A stretch of 10,339 nt of DNA. Source: Cyanobacteriota bacterium (lineage in GTDB: Bacteria > Cyanobacteriota > Cyanobacteriia > Phormidesmidales > Phormidesmidaceae). The stretch lies in contig JAIXUR010000419.1 of NCBI GenBank assembly GCA_027483425.1, forward strand, positions 1 through 10,339, given 5' to 3'. The notes under the pieces are model-generated. The model was given only the letters and a program-made list of their open reading frames with translations. It did not search any database and was not told the origin of the DNA. Every line of letters starts with the position of its first letter. Positions within the stretch are counted from its first letter, which is position 1. Shown here piece by piece: positions 1-5,757 of the stretch. A program made the position numbers and the translations under genes.

Positions 1-2
1 AG

Positions 3-179
3 CGGTACCAGGGCTGGGTGGCCGGGGGCATGTTTGCGATCACGGTGGGCTACGGGGCCAGCAAGCTGGTCACCTACGCCACCGCAGCCATGGGTCGATC
101 CTCAGCGATCCAGGTCGCCCACGCCGCTCAAGAGCATCCACATCCCCCCCAACAAAATAATCAGGGCCAGCCCACCTAG
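3..179 (+). CDS. C-terminal fragment of an unidentified membrane protein
   Basis: An open frame enters from the left edge and stops at TAG 177-179, leaving 58 codons with no start in view. The first 30 or so codons have strong G/C at third positions, like the other genes here. They encode a hydrophobic, glycine-rich stretch (GWVAGGMFAITVGYG, residues about 5-19 of the fragment) that looks like a final transmembrane helix. The remaining tail is hydrophilic and rich in Gln, Asn, Pro and His. I do not recognise the family. The last 78 bases overlap a possible small gene on the other strand, so either the tail or that small gene may be a by-product of the other. Confidence 0.5.
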   Translation, partial: RYQGWVAGGMFAITVGYGASKLVTYATAAMGRSSAIQVAHAAQEHPHPPQQNNQGQPT

Positions 180-209
180 CAGAGCGTCCATCCAGGGGGT
201 TGTATCCAT
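102..209 (-). CDS. Possible 35-residue single-helix membrane protein
   Basis: The minus strand opens with ATG at 207-209 and stops with TGA at 102-104, giving 35 residues. The layout resembles small thylakoid subunits: a short N-terminus (MDTTPWMD), one long hydrophobic helix (about residues 9-31, with GGLALIILLGG) and an acidic end (GDLDR). I cannot match it to PetG, PetL, PetM, PetN, PsbX, Psb30 or another named small subunit. There is no clear Shine-Dalgarno sequence, which is common in cyanobacteria. It lies 83 bp downstream of the exonuclease gene on the same strand and overlaps the end of the plus-strand fragment, so it may be a chance antisense ORF. Confidence 0.3.
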   Translation of the reverse strand: MDTTPWMDALLGGLALIILLGGMWMLLSGVGDLDR

Positions 210-292
210 TGGGTTACCGTTACTAATAATGGTGTCTGAGGCTGCATCCTACCTTAGATAGTGACAGTCCTGGCGGTGAGACGGGTGAAACC

Positions 293-1285
293 CTAAATAT
301 CTCCCTCCCCTTCAAACAAGGTCTCTAGGGGTCTAGCGTCTAGGTTGAGGGTTTCTTGCAGATAGCGCGAGACCACGTCGGCCTGGCCGTGGGTGACGTA
401 GACGGTCTTGGCCCCAGTATCTTTGACCGTTTGGATCAGCCCTGGCCAGTCGGCGTGATCCGACAGCACAAAACCCCGCTCGTAGCCCCGCCGCCGCCGC
501 GCCCCCCGCACCGCCATCCACCCCGAGGCAAAGGCCGTTTGGGGATGCTTAAACCGCTTCATCCAGTTGGAGCGGTAGCCGGAGGGCGGGGCCAGCACCA
601 GGTCGCCGGTATAGGCATGGCCACGAGGTATCGCCGAGGTGCACAGGGTTGGCACCATGGCCACCCCCTGGTCGCGGTAGATGTCGGTCAGGGTCTGGAT
701 CGCGCCGTGGACATAGACGGGGCGGTCGGTGAACTGGGTCAGCTCGCTGAGAATGCGCTGGGCCTTGCCAAAGGCGTAGCAAAATAGCAGGGAGGGGCGA
801 TCGGGCTCGGCCTGCCACCAGTCGTAGATCCGCCGGGCGGTTTCGGCCCCGCTATCCCACCGATAGATGGGCAGACCAAAGGTGGCCTCGGTGATAAACC
901 TGTCGCAGGGCACCACCTCAAAGGGGGCACAGGAAGGGTCGGCGCAGCGCTTGTAGTCGCCAGAGACCACCCAGACCTCGTCCCGGTGCTCCACTCGAAT
1001 TTGGGCTGACCCCAGCACATGGCCCGCCGAGTGAAACGACACCCAGGTTTCTCCCAGCTTGAGCCGTTCGCCGTAGTCCACCCCCTGGAGCTGAATGTCT
1101 GAGCCCAGCCGCTGGCGCAGGATGCCCTCGGAGACGGCGGTGGCTACGTACCGGGCCGAGCCTGCTCGGGCGTGATCGCTGTGACCATGGGTGATCAACG
1201 CGGTATCGACCCCGCGCCAGGGATCGATGAAAAAGCCACCCTTCTCGCAGTACAGCCCCTCGGGGCGGATGGTAATTAAAGTCAT
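293..1285 (-). CDS. Ligase-associated-type MBL-fold DNA exonuclease
   Basis: This 330-residue protein has a metallo-beta-lactamase/beta-CASP layout matching the family annotated as ligase-associated DNA damage response exonuclease, related to the SNM1/Artemis and CPSF nucleases. The metal-binding signature is HGHSDH at residues 33-38 (H33, H35, D37, H38). It is followed by GHVLGSAQ (88-95), an SGDYK motif with D110, SDHAD (275-279) and VTHG with H299, which fit the later metal and beta-CASP ligands. The expected reaction is metal-dependent hydrolysis of DNA ends during repair. In many bacteria the family sits beside an ATP-dependent DNA ligase, an Lhr-like helicase and a phosphoesterase; none is visible here. 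The ATG at 1285 gives the usual MBL start, with a G-rich stretch just upstream. It is the last gene of the mnmE-DUF3493-exonuclease run. An RNA-processing role is an alternative. Confidence 0.85.
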   Translation of the reverse strand: MTLITIRPEGLYCEKGGFFIDPWRGVDTALITHGHSDHARAGSARYVATAVSEGILRQRLGSDIQLQGVDYGERLKLGETWVSFHSAGHVLGSAQIRVEHRDEVWVVSGDYKRCADPSCAPFEVVPCDRFITEATFGLPIYRWDSGAETARRIYDWWQAEPDRPSLLFCYAFGKAQRILSELTQFTDRPVYVHGAIQTLTDIYRDQGVAMVPTLCTSAIPRGHAYTGDLVLAPPSGYRSNWMKRFKHPQTAFASGWMAVRGARRRRGYERGFVLSDHADWPGLIQTVKDTGAKTVYVTHGQADVVSRYLQETLNLDARPLETLFEGEGDI

Positions 1286-1389
1286 GGTTGCCCCCCAGGA
1301 AAAGACGGGTGAAAGACGGATAAGCGACGGGCTCCCAGGGGCGATCGCCCCATCCCCATCCCCACCGAAGACCTGTTCACGTCAGCCCA
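1286..1389. other. Intergenic gap with an extended HIP1 palindrome
   Basis: This 104-bp gap separates the exonuclease start from the DUF3493 stop. It contains GCGATCGC at 1341-1348, extended by flanking bases to a 14-bp perfect palindrome, GGGGCGATCGCCCC (1338-1351). I see no convincing promoter or terminator in it. Confidence 0.6.
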
Positions 1390-1662
1390 CTAATCTTTTT
1401 TCTCTAGACGAAATAAAATTATCACAATGGCGATCACCCCCAGTTGCACTCCGAGGTTGGGTAATGCGCTACTGACATCTCGCCCGGCCAGCAACTGGGT
1501 GAAGAAAACAAACGCCCCGATCGCCCCTGAGGCCCCCACCGCTCCATAAATAAACTTGCGCAGACCCTTAAACGGGGCCTGGGCTTCGGCTCGGAGGCGG
1601 GCATATTTTTCAGGGCTCAGGTTTTTTGGGGGCTTGTTTTGGGGCGATGGGTCAGGGGTCAT
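1390..1662 (-). CDS. DUF3493-family small membrane protein
   Basis: A 90-residue protein with a proline-rich, charged N-terminus (1-20), an amphipathic ARLRAEAQAPFKGLRKFIYG segment (21-40), and two hydrophobic helices at about 36-58 (including GASGAIGAFVFFTQLLAG) and 68-85. It ends in a short charged tail (RLEKKD). The order RLRAEA, then PFKGLRKFIY, then GAFVFFTQLLAG, then LPNLGVQLGVIA is what I recall of DUF3493, found in cyanobacteria and plastid-bearing eukaryotes. I know of no biochemical function, and the location is presumably the thylakoid or plasma membrane. The ATG at 1662 is the only reasonable start and has no Shine-Dalgarno sequence. It lies 77 bp downstream of the mnmE stop on the same strand, so it is probably read with mnmE. 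Confidence 0.8.
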   Translation of the reverse strand: MTPDPSPQNKPPKNLSPEKYARLRAEAQAPFKGLRKFIYGAVGASGAIGAFVFFTQLLAGRDVSSALPNLGVQLGVIAIVIILFRLEKKD

Positions 1663-1739
1663 GGGGCAAGTTCGTGGAGGCCTACTGTTATCCTACTGGG
1701 TCATTCGGCTAGGCCAGCCCAGCTAGGCCCCAGGGCACG

Positions 1740-3284
1740 CTACTTACCGATGCAAAATCGACTGAAGATTTCATCCAGCATCGACTCGGTGATCTCATCG
1801 CCGGTAATTTGACCGAGAGCGGCGATCGCCGCCCGCAGATCAATGGTCCAAAAATCTAGCGGCAGTTGGTTCTTGATGGTTTCCTGGACCTGGTACAGGG
1901 CATTGCGCGCCTCGGTCAGCGCCGCCCCCTGGCGCTGGTTAACGGTAAACTCCAAATTGCCTGTCGTCAGCCGATCGCTATGGATAGCGCTGAGAATGGC
2001 CTGCTCGAGGGCGTCAATGCCCTGGTGCTGGGCGGCGGCGGTATGGACGACGGGCAAGCCCGCCGGTAGCTCCAGATCCGCTAGGGCAGCGGCGGCGACC
2101 AGGTCGACTTTGTTAACCACCACAATGACCCCCCGATCGCCCCCCCGATCGCCTCCCCGATCGTCTACTGAGGCGTAGAGGTGTTGATCGGCGGCGGTCC
2201 ATCCAGCGGTGGCATCGATGGTGAGCAGCACCAGATCGGCCCCCTGGGCGACCTGCCGCGATCGCGCGATGCCGAGCTGTTCCACCGGGTCGCTGGCCTC
2301 GCGAATACCTGCCGTATCCAGCACCTGAATGGGAATGCCGCCCACCACCAGTTGCGACTCCACCACGTCACGGGTGGTGCCGGGCAGGTCGGTGACAATG
2401 GCGCGATCGCAGCGGCTCCAGGCATTGAGCAGGCTCGACTTGCCCACGTTGGGGCAGCCCACAATGGCCACCTTGAGCCCCGTCCGCAGCAGCTCCCCCG
2501 CCTCCGCCGTGGCTAAAATGTGCTCCACTTCCCCTAGCACAGCGGCCACCTGGGCGCGCACCGTCCCCTCGTCCAGGGGCGGCAGATCATCTTCAAAGTC
2601 AACCCGAGCCTCCACCTCCGCCAGCACATCCAGACAGGTCGATCGGAGCTGGCGAATCGGGGCCATCAGCTTGCCCTGCACCCCGGCCAGGGCCGTGCGG
2701 GCCGCCAGGGTAGACTGGGCCGCCACCAGATCCGCCACCCCCTCCGCCTGGGTCAGATCGAGACGTCCGTTTAAAAAGGCTCGCAGGGTAAACTCCCCCG
2801 GCTCAGCCAGCCGGGCTCCCTGGTCGAGGCAGAGCTGGAGCACCTGCTGCACCGCCATCAACCCACCGTGGCAGTGAAACTCCACTACGTCTTCGCGGGT
2901 GTAGGAGCGGGGAGCCAGCATGAGCAGCAGCAGGGCTTCATCCACGGGCTGGCGGCTGTGGGGCTGGCGCACCTGGCCGTAGAGAATGCGGTGGCTCTCC
3001 CAGGGCTGCTGACCAGGGGCATAAAACAACGTGCGGGCGATCGCCACCGCCCCACCCCCCGACAGACGCACAATGCCCACGCTGCCCTGCTGGGGGGCAA
3101 TGGCCGTGGCGATCGCCACGATTGTCTGGCCCTGAGATATCTGGCCCTGGGATATTTGGCCCTGGGATATTTGGCCCTGGGATATTTGGCCCTGGGATAT
3201 TTGGCCCTGGGCGGGGGAGGGTGCCCCCCCCGATGGGGACAGGCCAGATGGAGGGGTGGCACGGGTGCCATCCATAGCATTCAT
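1740..3284 (-). CDS. mnmE: tRNA modification GTPase MnmE (TrmE)
   Basis: MnmE works with MnmG to put the (carboxymethyl)aminomethyl group on the wobble uridine U34 of certain tRNAs, using a folate-derived carbon and GTP hydrolysis. From the ATG at 3284 the product is 514 residues, against about 455-465 for the family. Domains in order: a low-complexity extension (1-53), the folate-binding domain from TIVAIATAI (54 on), a helical domain, and the inserted G domain. The G domain has P-loop GCPNVGKSS (276-284), TTRD (303-306), DTAG (323-326) and NKVD (391-394). The protein ends in FCIGK, with the conserved Cys at 511. The excess length is mostly five GQISQ repeats (27-51); a DRGGDRGGDRG stretch (375-385) sits just before the NKVD strand. 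ATG 3284 or ATG 3275 is preferred: a GTG at 3437 would add 51 unconserved residues, and no standard start exists within the repeats. Confidence 0.97.
   Translation of the reverse strand: MNAMDGTRATPPSGLSPSGGAPSPAQGQISQGQISQGQISQGQISQGQISQGQTIVAIATAIAPQQGSVGIVRLSGGGAVAIARTLFYAPGQQPWESHRILYGQVRQPHSRQPVDEALLLLMLAPRSYTREDVVEFHCHGGLMAVQQVLQLCLDQGARLAEPGEFTLRAFLNGRLDLTQAEGVADLVAAQSTLAARTALAGVQGKLMAPIRQLRSTCLDVLAEVEARVDFEDDLPPLDEGTVRAQVAAVLGEVEHILATAEAGELLRTGLKVAIVGCPNVGKSSLLNAWSRCDRAIVTDLPGTTRDVVESQLVVGGIPIQVLDTAGIREASDPVEQLGIARSRQVAQGADLVLLTIDATAGWTAADQHLYASVDDRGGDRGGDRGVIVVVNKVDLVAAAALADLELPAGLPVVHTAAAQHQGIDALEQAILSAIHSDRLTTGNLEFTVNQRQGAALTEARNALYQVQETIKNQLPLDFWTIDLRAAIAALGQITGDEITESMLDEIFSRFCIGK
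2128..2165 (-). repeat. 12-bp HIP1-like tandem repeat inside mnmE
   Basis: On the coding strand the unit GGGGGCGATCGG, or a close variant, recurs at a 12-bp period. It gives three GATCGG cores, and the in-frame peptide reads DDRGGDRGGDRG (residues 374-385). It lies in the GTPase domain between the DTAG motif and the strand leading to NKVD, where a surface loop is expected. The cores resemble the HIP1 octamer GCGATCGC, so the array may have grown from a HIP1 site. Because the unit is 12 bp, gain or loss keeps the reading frame. Confidence 0.75.
3128..3211 (-). repeat. 15-bp tandem repeat encoding (GQISQ)5 in mnmE
   Basis: Five complete 15-bp units run from 3128 to 3202, with a sixth partial unit to 3211. 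On the plus strand the unit reads GGCCCTGGGATATTT. Three units are identical to the consensus apart from position, and the one nearest the conserved domain (3128-3142) differs at two sites. On the coding strand this gives GQISQ five times plus a final GQ, directly joined to the conserved TIVAIATAI start of the folate-binding domain. The near-perfect identity suggests recent expansion by slippage or recombination. Confidence 0.95.
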
Positions 3285-3579
3285 CCTAAAGCGTGAAGGG
3301 CAGTGTAAAAGGCAGCGTGAAGGGATGTTGAAGCCCAGGATCAGTCCTGACAAGGGCCTACTTCCTGGGTAGAATAGAAAAGAATCTTTACACCTGTCTA
3401 AGATTTTACCGCTGGGGTTCTTTCCTGCGGCGATCACTCCGGATCTTGCCGCGAGTACCCCCGGTTAAGCCGCGTCGGGCCAGTCCTACCGAGGCTGCTT
3501 TTCTCCGCCCCTTCAGGCTCTCTTTTTCTTGGCCGATCCTTGGCCGACTCCGACTCCTATCTCTGGTATCTCCCTGTCT
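3285..3579. other. Divergent intergenic region between mnmE and the DUF2062 gene
   Basis: This 295-bp region separates two divergent genes and should hold both promoters. Apart from the candidate mnmE promoter, the only structure noted is an imperfect tandem doublet, TTGGCCGATCC followed by TTGGCCGACTCC (about 3529-3551), in the leader of the plus-strand gene. Open frames crossing it use unlikely codons and I treat them as chance. Confidence 0.5.
3371..3400 (-). promoter_or_regulatory. Possible sigma70-type promoter for mnmE
   Basis: On the minus strand TAGACA (3395-3400, five of six matches to TTGACA) and TATTCT (3371-3376, four of six to TATAAT) are separated by 18 bp. Transcription would start around 3364 and leave about 80 bases of leader before the ATG at 3284. 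This is pattern-based only. Confidence 0.3.
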
Positions 3580-4107
3580 ATGACTACCACCAATGTCGCC
3601 TCTAGCCCTAAGCCCACCATCACTAAGGTGAGCCAACCCCAGTGGCGACGCCAGGTGCGCTACGTTTATCTACGTTTTTTGCGGCTCCAGGGCACCCCAG
3701 GGCAGTTGGCCCGGGGTATGGCGTCGGGGGTCTTTGCAGGCTGTTTTCCCCTGTTTGGCTTTCAAATGATTATTGGCGTGGCGGTGGCCACGGTGTTGCG
3801 AGGCAACCGCATTATGGCGGCGGCGGCCACCTGGGTGAGCAACCCCTTCACCTACGTGCCTATTTTTGCCTTTAACTACCAGGTGGGGCTCTGGCTGCTG
3901 GGGGGTGGCCCCGCCGAGAACTTCCAAGACCTCGATACCCTCAGGGGCTGGACGGCCATGGGCACCGAGGTATCGGTACGGCTCATGCTGGGCAGCGCCG
4001 TGGTTGGGGTGGTGGCCGGGGTGGCCAGCTACTTTGGGGGTCTGCCGCTCATTCGCCGGGTGCGATCGCGCCAGCTAGCCCGCTCCCAGCGGATAGGGCA
4101 GCTCTAG
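3580..4107 (+). CDS. DUF2062 domain membrane protein
   Basis: From the ATG at 3580 the product is 175 residues. A basic N-terminal segment (QWRRQVRYVYLRFLRLQG, 21-38) precedes the conserved block ARGMASGVFAGCFPLFGFQMIIG (45-67). The TWVSNPFTYVPIFAFNYQVG block (84-103) and a final helix at about 134-156 complete a three-helix integral membrane protein with a basic tail. The glycine-rich first helix and the NPFTYVPIF segment are typical of DUF2062, whose biochemical role is not established. The upstream in-frame TTG at 3529 would add 17 unconserved residues, so I chose the ATG. It is transcribed away from mnmE and converges on dapB. Confidence 0.85.
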   Translation: MTTTNVASSPKPTITKVSQPQWRRQVRYVYLRFLRLQGTPGQLARGMASGVFAGCFPLFGFQMIIGVAVATVLRGNRIMAAAATWVSNPFTYVPIFAFNYQVGLWLLGGGPAENFQDLDTLRGWTAMGTEVSVRLMLGSAVVGVVAGVASYFGGLPLIRRVRSRQLARSQRIGQL

Positions 4108-4127
4108 AGCACCGGTATAGTATGGCT

Positions 4128-4195
4128 AAAAACCCGGTTTCTTCGTCGCTGCGCTAACGGCATGACTTGCCTGATGGCCGAGAAACCGGGTTTCT
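4128..4195. repeat. Paired near-palindromic repeat between convergent genes
   Basis: AAACCCGGTTTCT (4130-4142) and its exact reverse complement AGAAACCGGGTTT (4181-4193) lie 38 bp apart. Each copy sits in a 15-bp unit that is itself palindromic around one central base: AGAAACC-G-GGTTTCT at 4181-4195, and a left copy at 4128-4142 with two outer mismatches. The two units can pair with each other or fold alone. The location between the stops of the DUF2062 gene (4107) and dapB (4237) fits a bidirectional terminator. The pattern also fits a dispersed extragenic repeat or a miniature mobile element; I recall similar AAACCCGGTTTCT units in other cyanobacterial genomes. Confidence 0.75.
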
Positions 4196-4236
4196 GTACC
4201 GACGTTCTAGGCCATAAAGCTAGAAGGCAGAAGGCT

Positions 4237-5061
4237 CTACAGCACCTTGTCGAGGCCATAGATCAGCGACTTGAGCGCCATGACCCGGCGAATGCACAGC
4301 AGCACGCCGGGCATATAACTGGCGCGATCGCTGGTGTCATGGCGCAGGGTGTAGAGCTGCCCCGGTGAACCAAACAAAATTTCCTGGTGGGCAATCAGCC
4401 CCGGCAGCCGAATACTGTGGATGTTAATGCCCTCGGGGGTCGTGCCGCCCCGCGCCCCAGGGATGGTCTCGGTCTCTTTGACTAAAGGGGCGTTGAAGGT
4501 TTTTTGAGCCTCCGCCAGCATTTGGGCGGTCTGTACGGCGGTGCCGCTGGGGGCATCGGCCTTTTGGTTGTGGTGCAGCTCAATGATTTCAACGTGGTCG
4601 AAGTATTGGGCCGCCTGCTGGGCCGCCTGCTGCATCAGCACCACCCCAATGGAAAAGTTAGGCACAATCAGGCAACCTATGCTCGCCTTGTCGGCAAACT
4701 CGGCCAGATCTCGAATTTGACTGTTGGTGAGACCCGTAGTGCCGACCACGGGGCGCACTCCGTAGGCGATCGCCGCCCGCACTGATTCGTAAACGCTGCT
4801 GGGGTGGGTCAGGTCAACCATCACCGCTAGGCCCTGACTTTGGGCGGCGACCAGGGTAGCCTCCAGGTCGTTCATAATGGGCACTTCCAGAGGGCCGTAG
4901 CCAATCACCTCGCCAATATCCTCCCCCAGCAGGTCGGGATTTCTACCAATGGCTCCTACTAGGGTCATGTCGTCGGCCTGGGCCACAGCCTTGATCACCT
5001 CGCGGCCCATTTTGCCGCAGGCACCGTTGACCACAACGGGAATGGTGGTTTGAGCTGTCAT
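4237..5061 (-). CDS. dapB: 4-hydroxy-tetrahydrodipicolinate reductase DapB
   Basis: DapB reduces 4-hydroxy-tetrahydrodipicolinate to tetrahydrodipicolinate with NAD(P)H in the diaminopimelate route to lysine and peptidoglycan; it is cytosolic and usually a tetramer. The 274-residue length is normal. The N-terminal Rossmann motif is NGACGKMG (12-19). PVVGTTGLT (104-112) follows, and the signature ELHHNQKADAPSGTA (161-175) holds the catalytic pair H163 and K167 and the substrate-binding SGTA. No key residue is missing. The ATG at 5061 puts the Rossmann motif at the usual distance; the bases just upstream give no Shine-Dalgarno sequence. The gene starts 69 bp after the ilvN stop on the same strand, so the two are probably cotranscribed. 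Confidence 0.97.
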   Translation of the reverse strand: MTAQTTIPVVVNGACGKMGREVIKAVAQADDMTLVGAIGRNPDLLGEDIGEVIGYGPLEVPIMNDLEATLVAAQSQGLAVMVDLTHPSSVYESVRAAIAYGVRPVVGTTGLTNSQIRDLAEFADKASIGCLIVPNFSIGVVLMQQAAQQAAQYFDHVEIIELHHNQKADAPSGTAVQTAQMLAEAQKTFNAPLVKETETIPGARGGTTPEGINIHSIRLPGLIAHQEILFGSPGQLYTLRHDTSDRASYMPGVLLCIRRVMALKSLIYGLDKVL

Positions 5062-5104
5062 AGCAGGAGGTATGCCTTAGGGGAAGGGTGAGATGAACTC
5101 AACG

Positions 5105-5125
5105 TTCAAAATTCAAAGTTCAAAA
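5105..5125. repeat. Heptamer short tandem repeat (TTCAAAR)3
   Basis: Three head-to-tail heptamers, TTCAAAA (5105-5111), TTCAAAG (5112-5118) and TTCAAAA (5119-5125), fill most of the short gap between ilvN and dapB. They are much more A/T-rich than the surroundings. Heptamer repeats of this sort are a known class (STRR) in filamentous cyanobacteria. Confidence 0.8.
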
Positions 5126-5130
5126 CTAAG

Positions 5131-5670
5131 TTACTGGAACTTGCGGTCAAAGGACTTGAGGTATTCGGGCGACTTGAGGTATTCAGTGTTGACCCCCGAC
5201 TCTCGGGGCAGAGAAATTTTGCCGGTGCGGGCAATTTCACGAATGCCAAACCGATTCAGCACCTGCACGATGGCCACCATTTTGCCGGGGTCGCCCACCA
5301 CCTCTAGGGTGAGTGATTCCTCCGATATATCGACCACCCGAGCCCGAAAAATCTGCGCAAACTCAATAATTTCAGACCGGTTGGCGCTGGTGGCGTTGAC
5401 CTTCAGCAGCATTAACTCGCGCTCAACGGAGGGTACACCGGTCACGTCGTTGACCTTCAGTACGTTGATCAGTTTGTAGAGCTGCTTGGTCAGTTGTTCA
5501 ATCACCGCGTCATCGCCGGGCACCACCATGGTGATGCGCGAAACACCCGCCGTTTCGGCCGGCCCCACCGCCAGACTCTCAATATTAAAACCACGGCGGG
5601 CAAAGAGGCCGGAAATGCGGCTCAGCACCCCGGCTTCGTCTTGAACCAGGACCGATATCGTGTGTTTCAT
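5131..5670 (-). CDS. ilvN: Acetolactate synthase small (regulatory) subunit
   Basis: This is the regulatory subunit (IlvN/IlvH) of acetohydroxyacid synthase, the first common enzyme of valine, leucine and isoleucine synthesis. It binds the catalytic subunit and mediates feedback control by branched-chain amino acids. From the ATG at 5670 it has 179 residues, near the usual length. The N-terminal ACT domain (about 2-77) opens with HTISVLVQDEAGVLSRISGL and FARRGFNIESLAVG. The C-terminal domain follows, with ELMLLKVNA (85-93) and VLNRFGIREIARTGKISLPR (137-156). An AGGAG four bases before this ATG supports the start. The frame is open upstream through a pentapeptide-coding array to an ATG at 5748 and a GTG at 5778, so a longer form is possible. 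The tail carries a duplicated EYLKS. No large-subunit gene is in the window. Confidence 0.95.
   Translation of the reverse strand: MKHTISVLVQDEAGVLSRISGLFARRGFNIESLAVGPAETAGVSRITMVVPGDDAVIEQLTKQLYKLINVLKVNDVTGVPSVERELMLLKVNATSANRSEIIEFAQIFRARVVDISEESLTLEVVGDPGKMVAIVQVLNRFGIREIARTGKISLPRESGVNTEYLKSPEYLKSFDRKFQ
5153..5184 (-). repeat. 18-bp period duplication in the ilvN 3' end
   Basis: GACTTGAGGTATTC occurs at 5153-5166 and again at 5171-5184 (18-bp period). It encodes EYLKSP-EYLKSF near the C-terminus of the acetolactate synthase small subunit (residues 163-174). It is in frame and lies after the last conserved block, so it probably has little effect on folding. Confidence 0.85.
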
Positions 5671-5757
5671 GGGCTCCTGGGGGAGCGCCGGACCTGGGAG
5701 CGCCGGACCTGGAATTGCCGAACCTGGAAGCGTAGAAGGGTTAACCATAGAGCCTGG
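5668..5757 (-). repeat. Degenerate 15-bp array at the ilvN start
   Basis: Read on the minus strand, six 15-bp units run from 5757 to 5668. Two are identical, CCAGGTCCGGCGCTC (5712-5698 and 5697-5683). The unit at 5727-5713 (CCAGGTTCGGCAATT) and the one at 5757-5743 (CCAGGCTCTATGGTT) are diverged, 5742-5728 is poorly conserved, and the last, CCCCAGGAGCCCATG, contains the Shine-Dalgarno AGGAG and the start codon. In the ilvN frame the array would read as pentapeptides PGSMV, NPSTL, PGSAI, PGPAL, PGPAL. It may therefore be leader sequence or an optional N-terminal extension. Confidence 0.8.

Noticed and set aside
34..261. Plus-strand frame from TTG 34
   Set aside because: Proline- and serine-rich product with poor codon usage; the neighbouring frame ending at 179 shows coding-like third positions.
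283..293. GGGT-GAA-ACCC hairpin at the exonuclease stop codon
   Set aside because: A four-base stem overlapping the stop and without a T-run is too weak to call a terminator.
3128..3211. CRISPR-like array
   Set aside because: Units are 15 bp, contiguous and without spacers, lie inside mnmE and have no cas genes nearby.
2868..3296. Plus-strand frame with a repeated YLALG peptide opposite mnmE
   Set aside because: It is the antisense reading of the 15-bp array; the minus strand carries all conserved MnmE motifs.
3285..3437. Longer MnmE starting at GTG 3437
   Set aside because: The extra 51 residues show no conserved features and cross the candidate promoter; ATG 3284 or 3275 is a better start.
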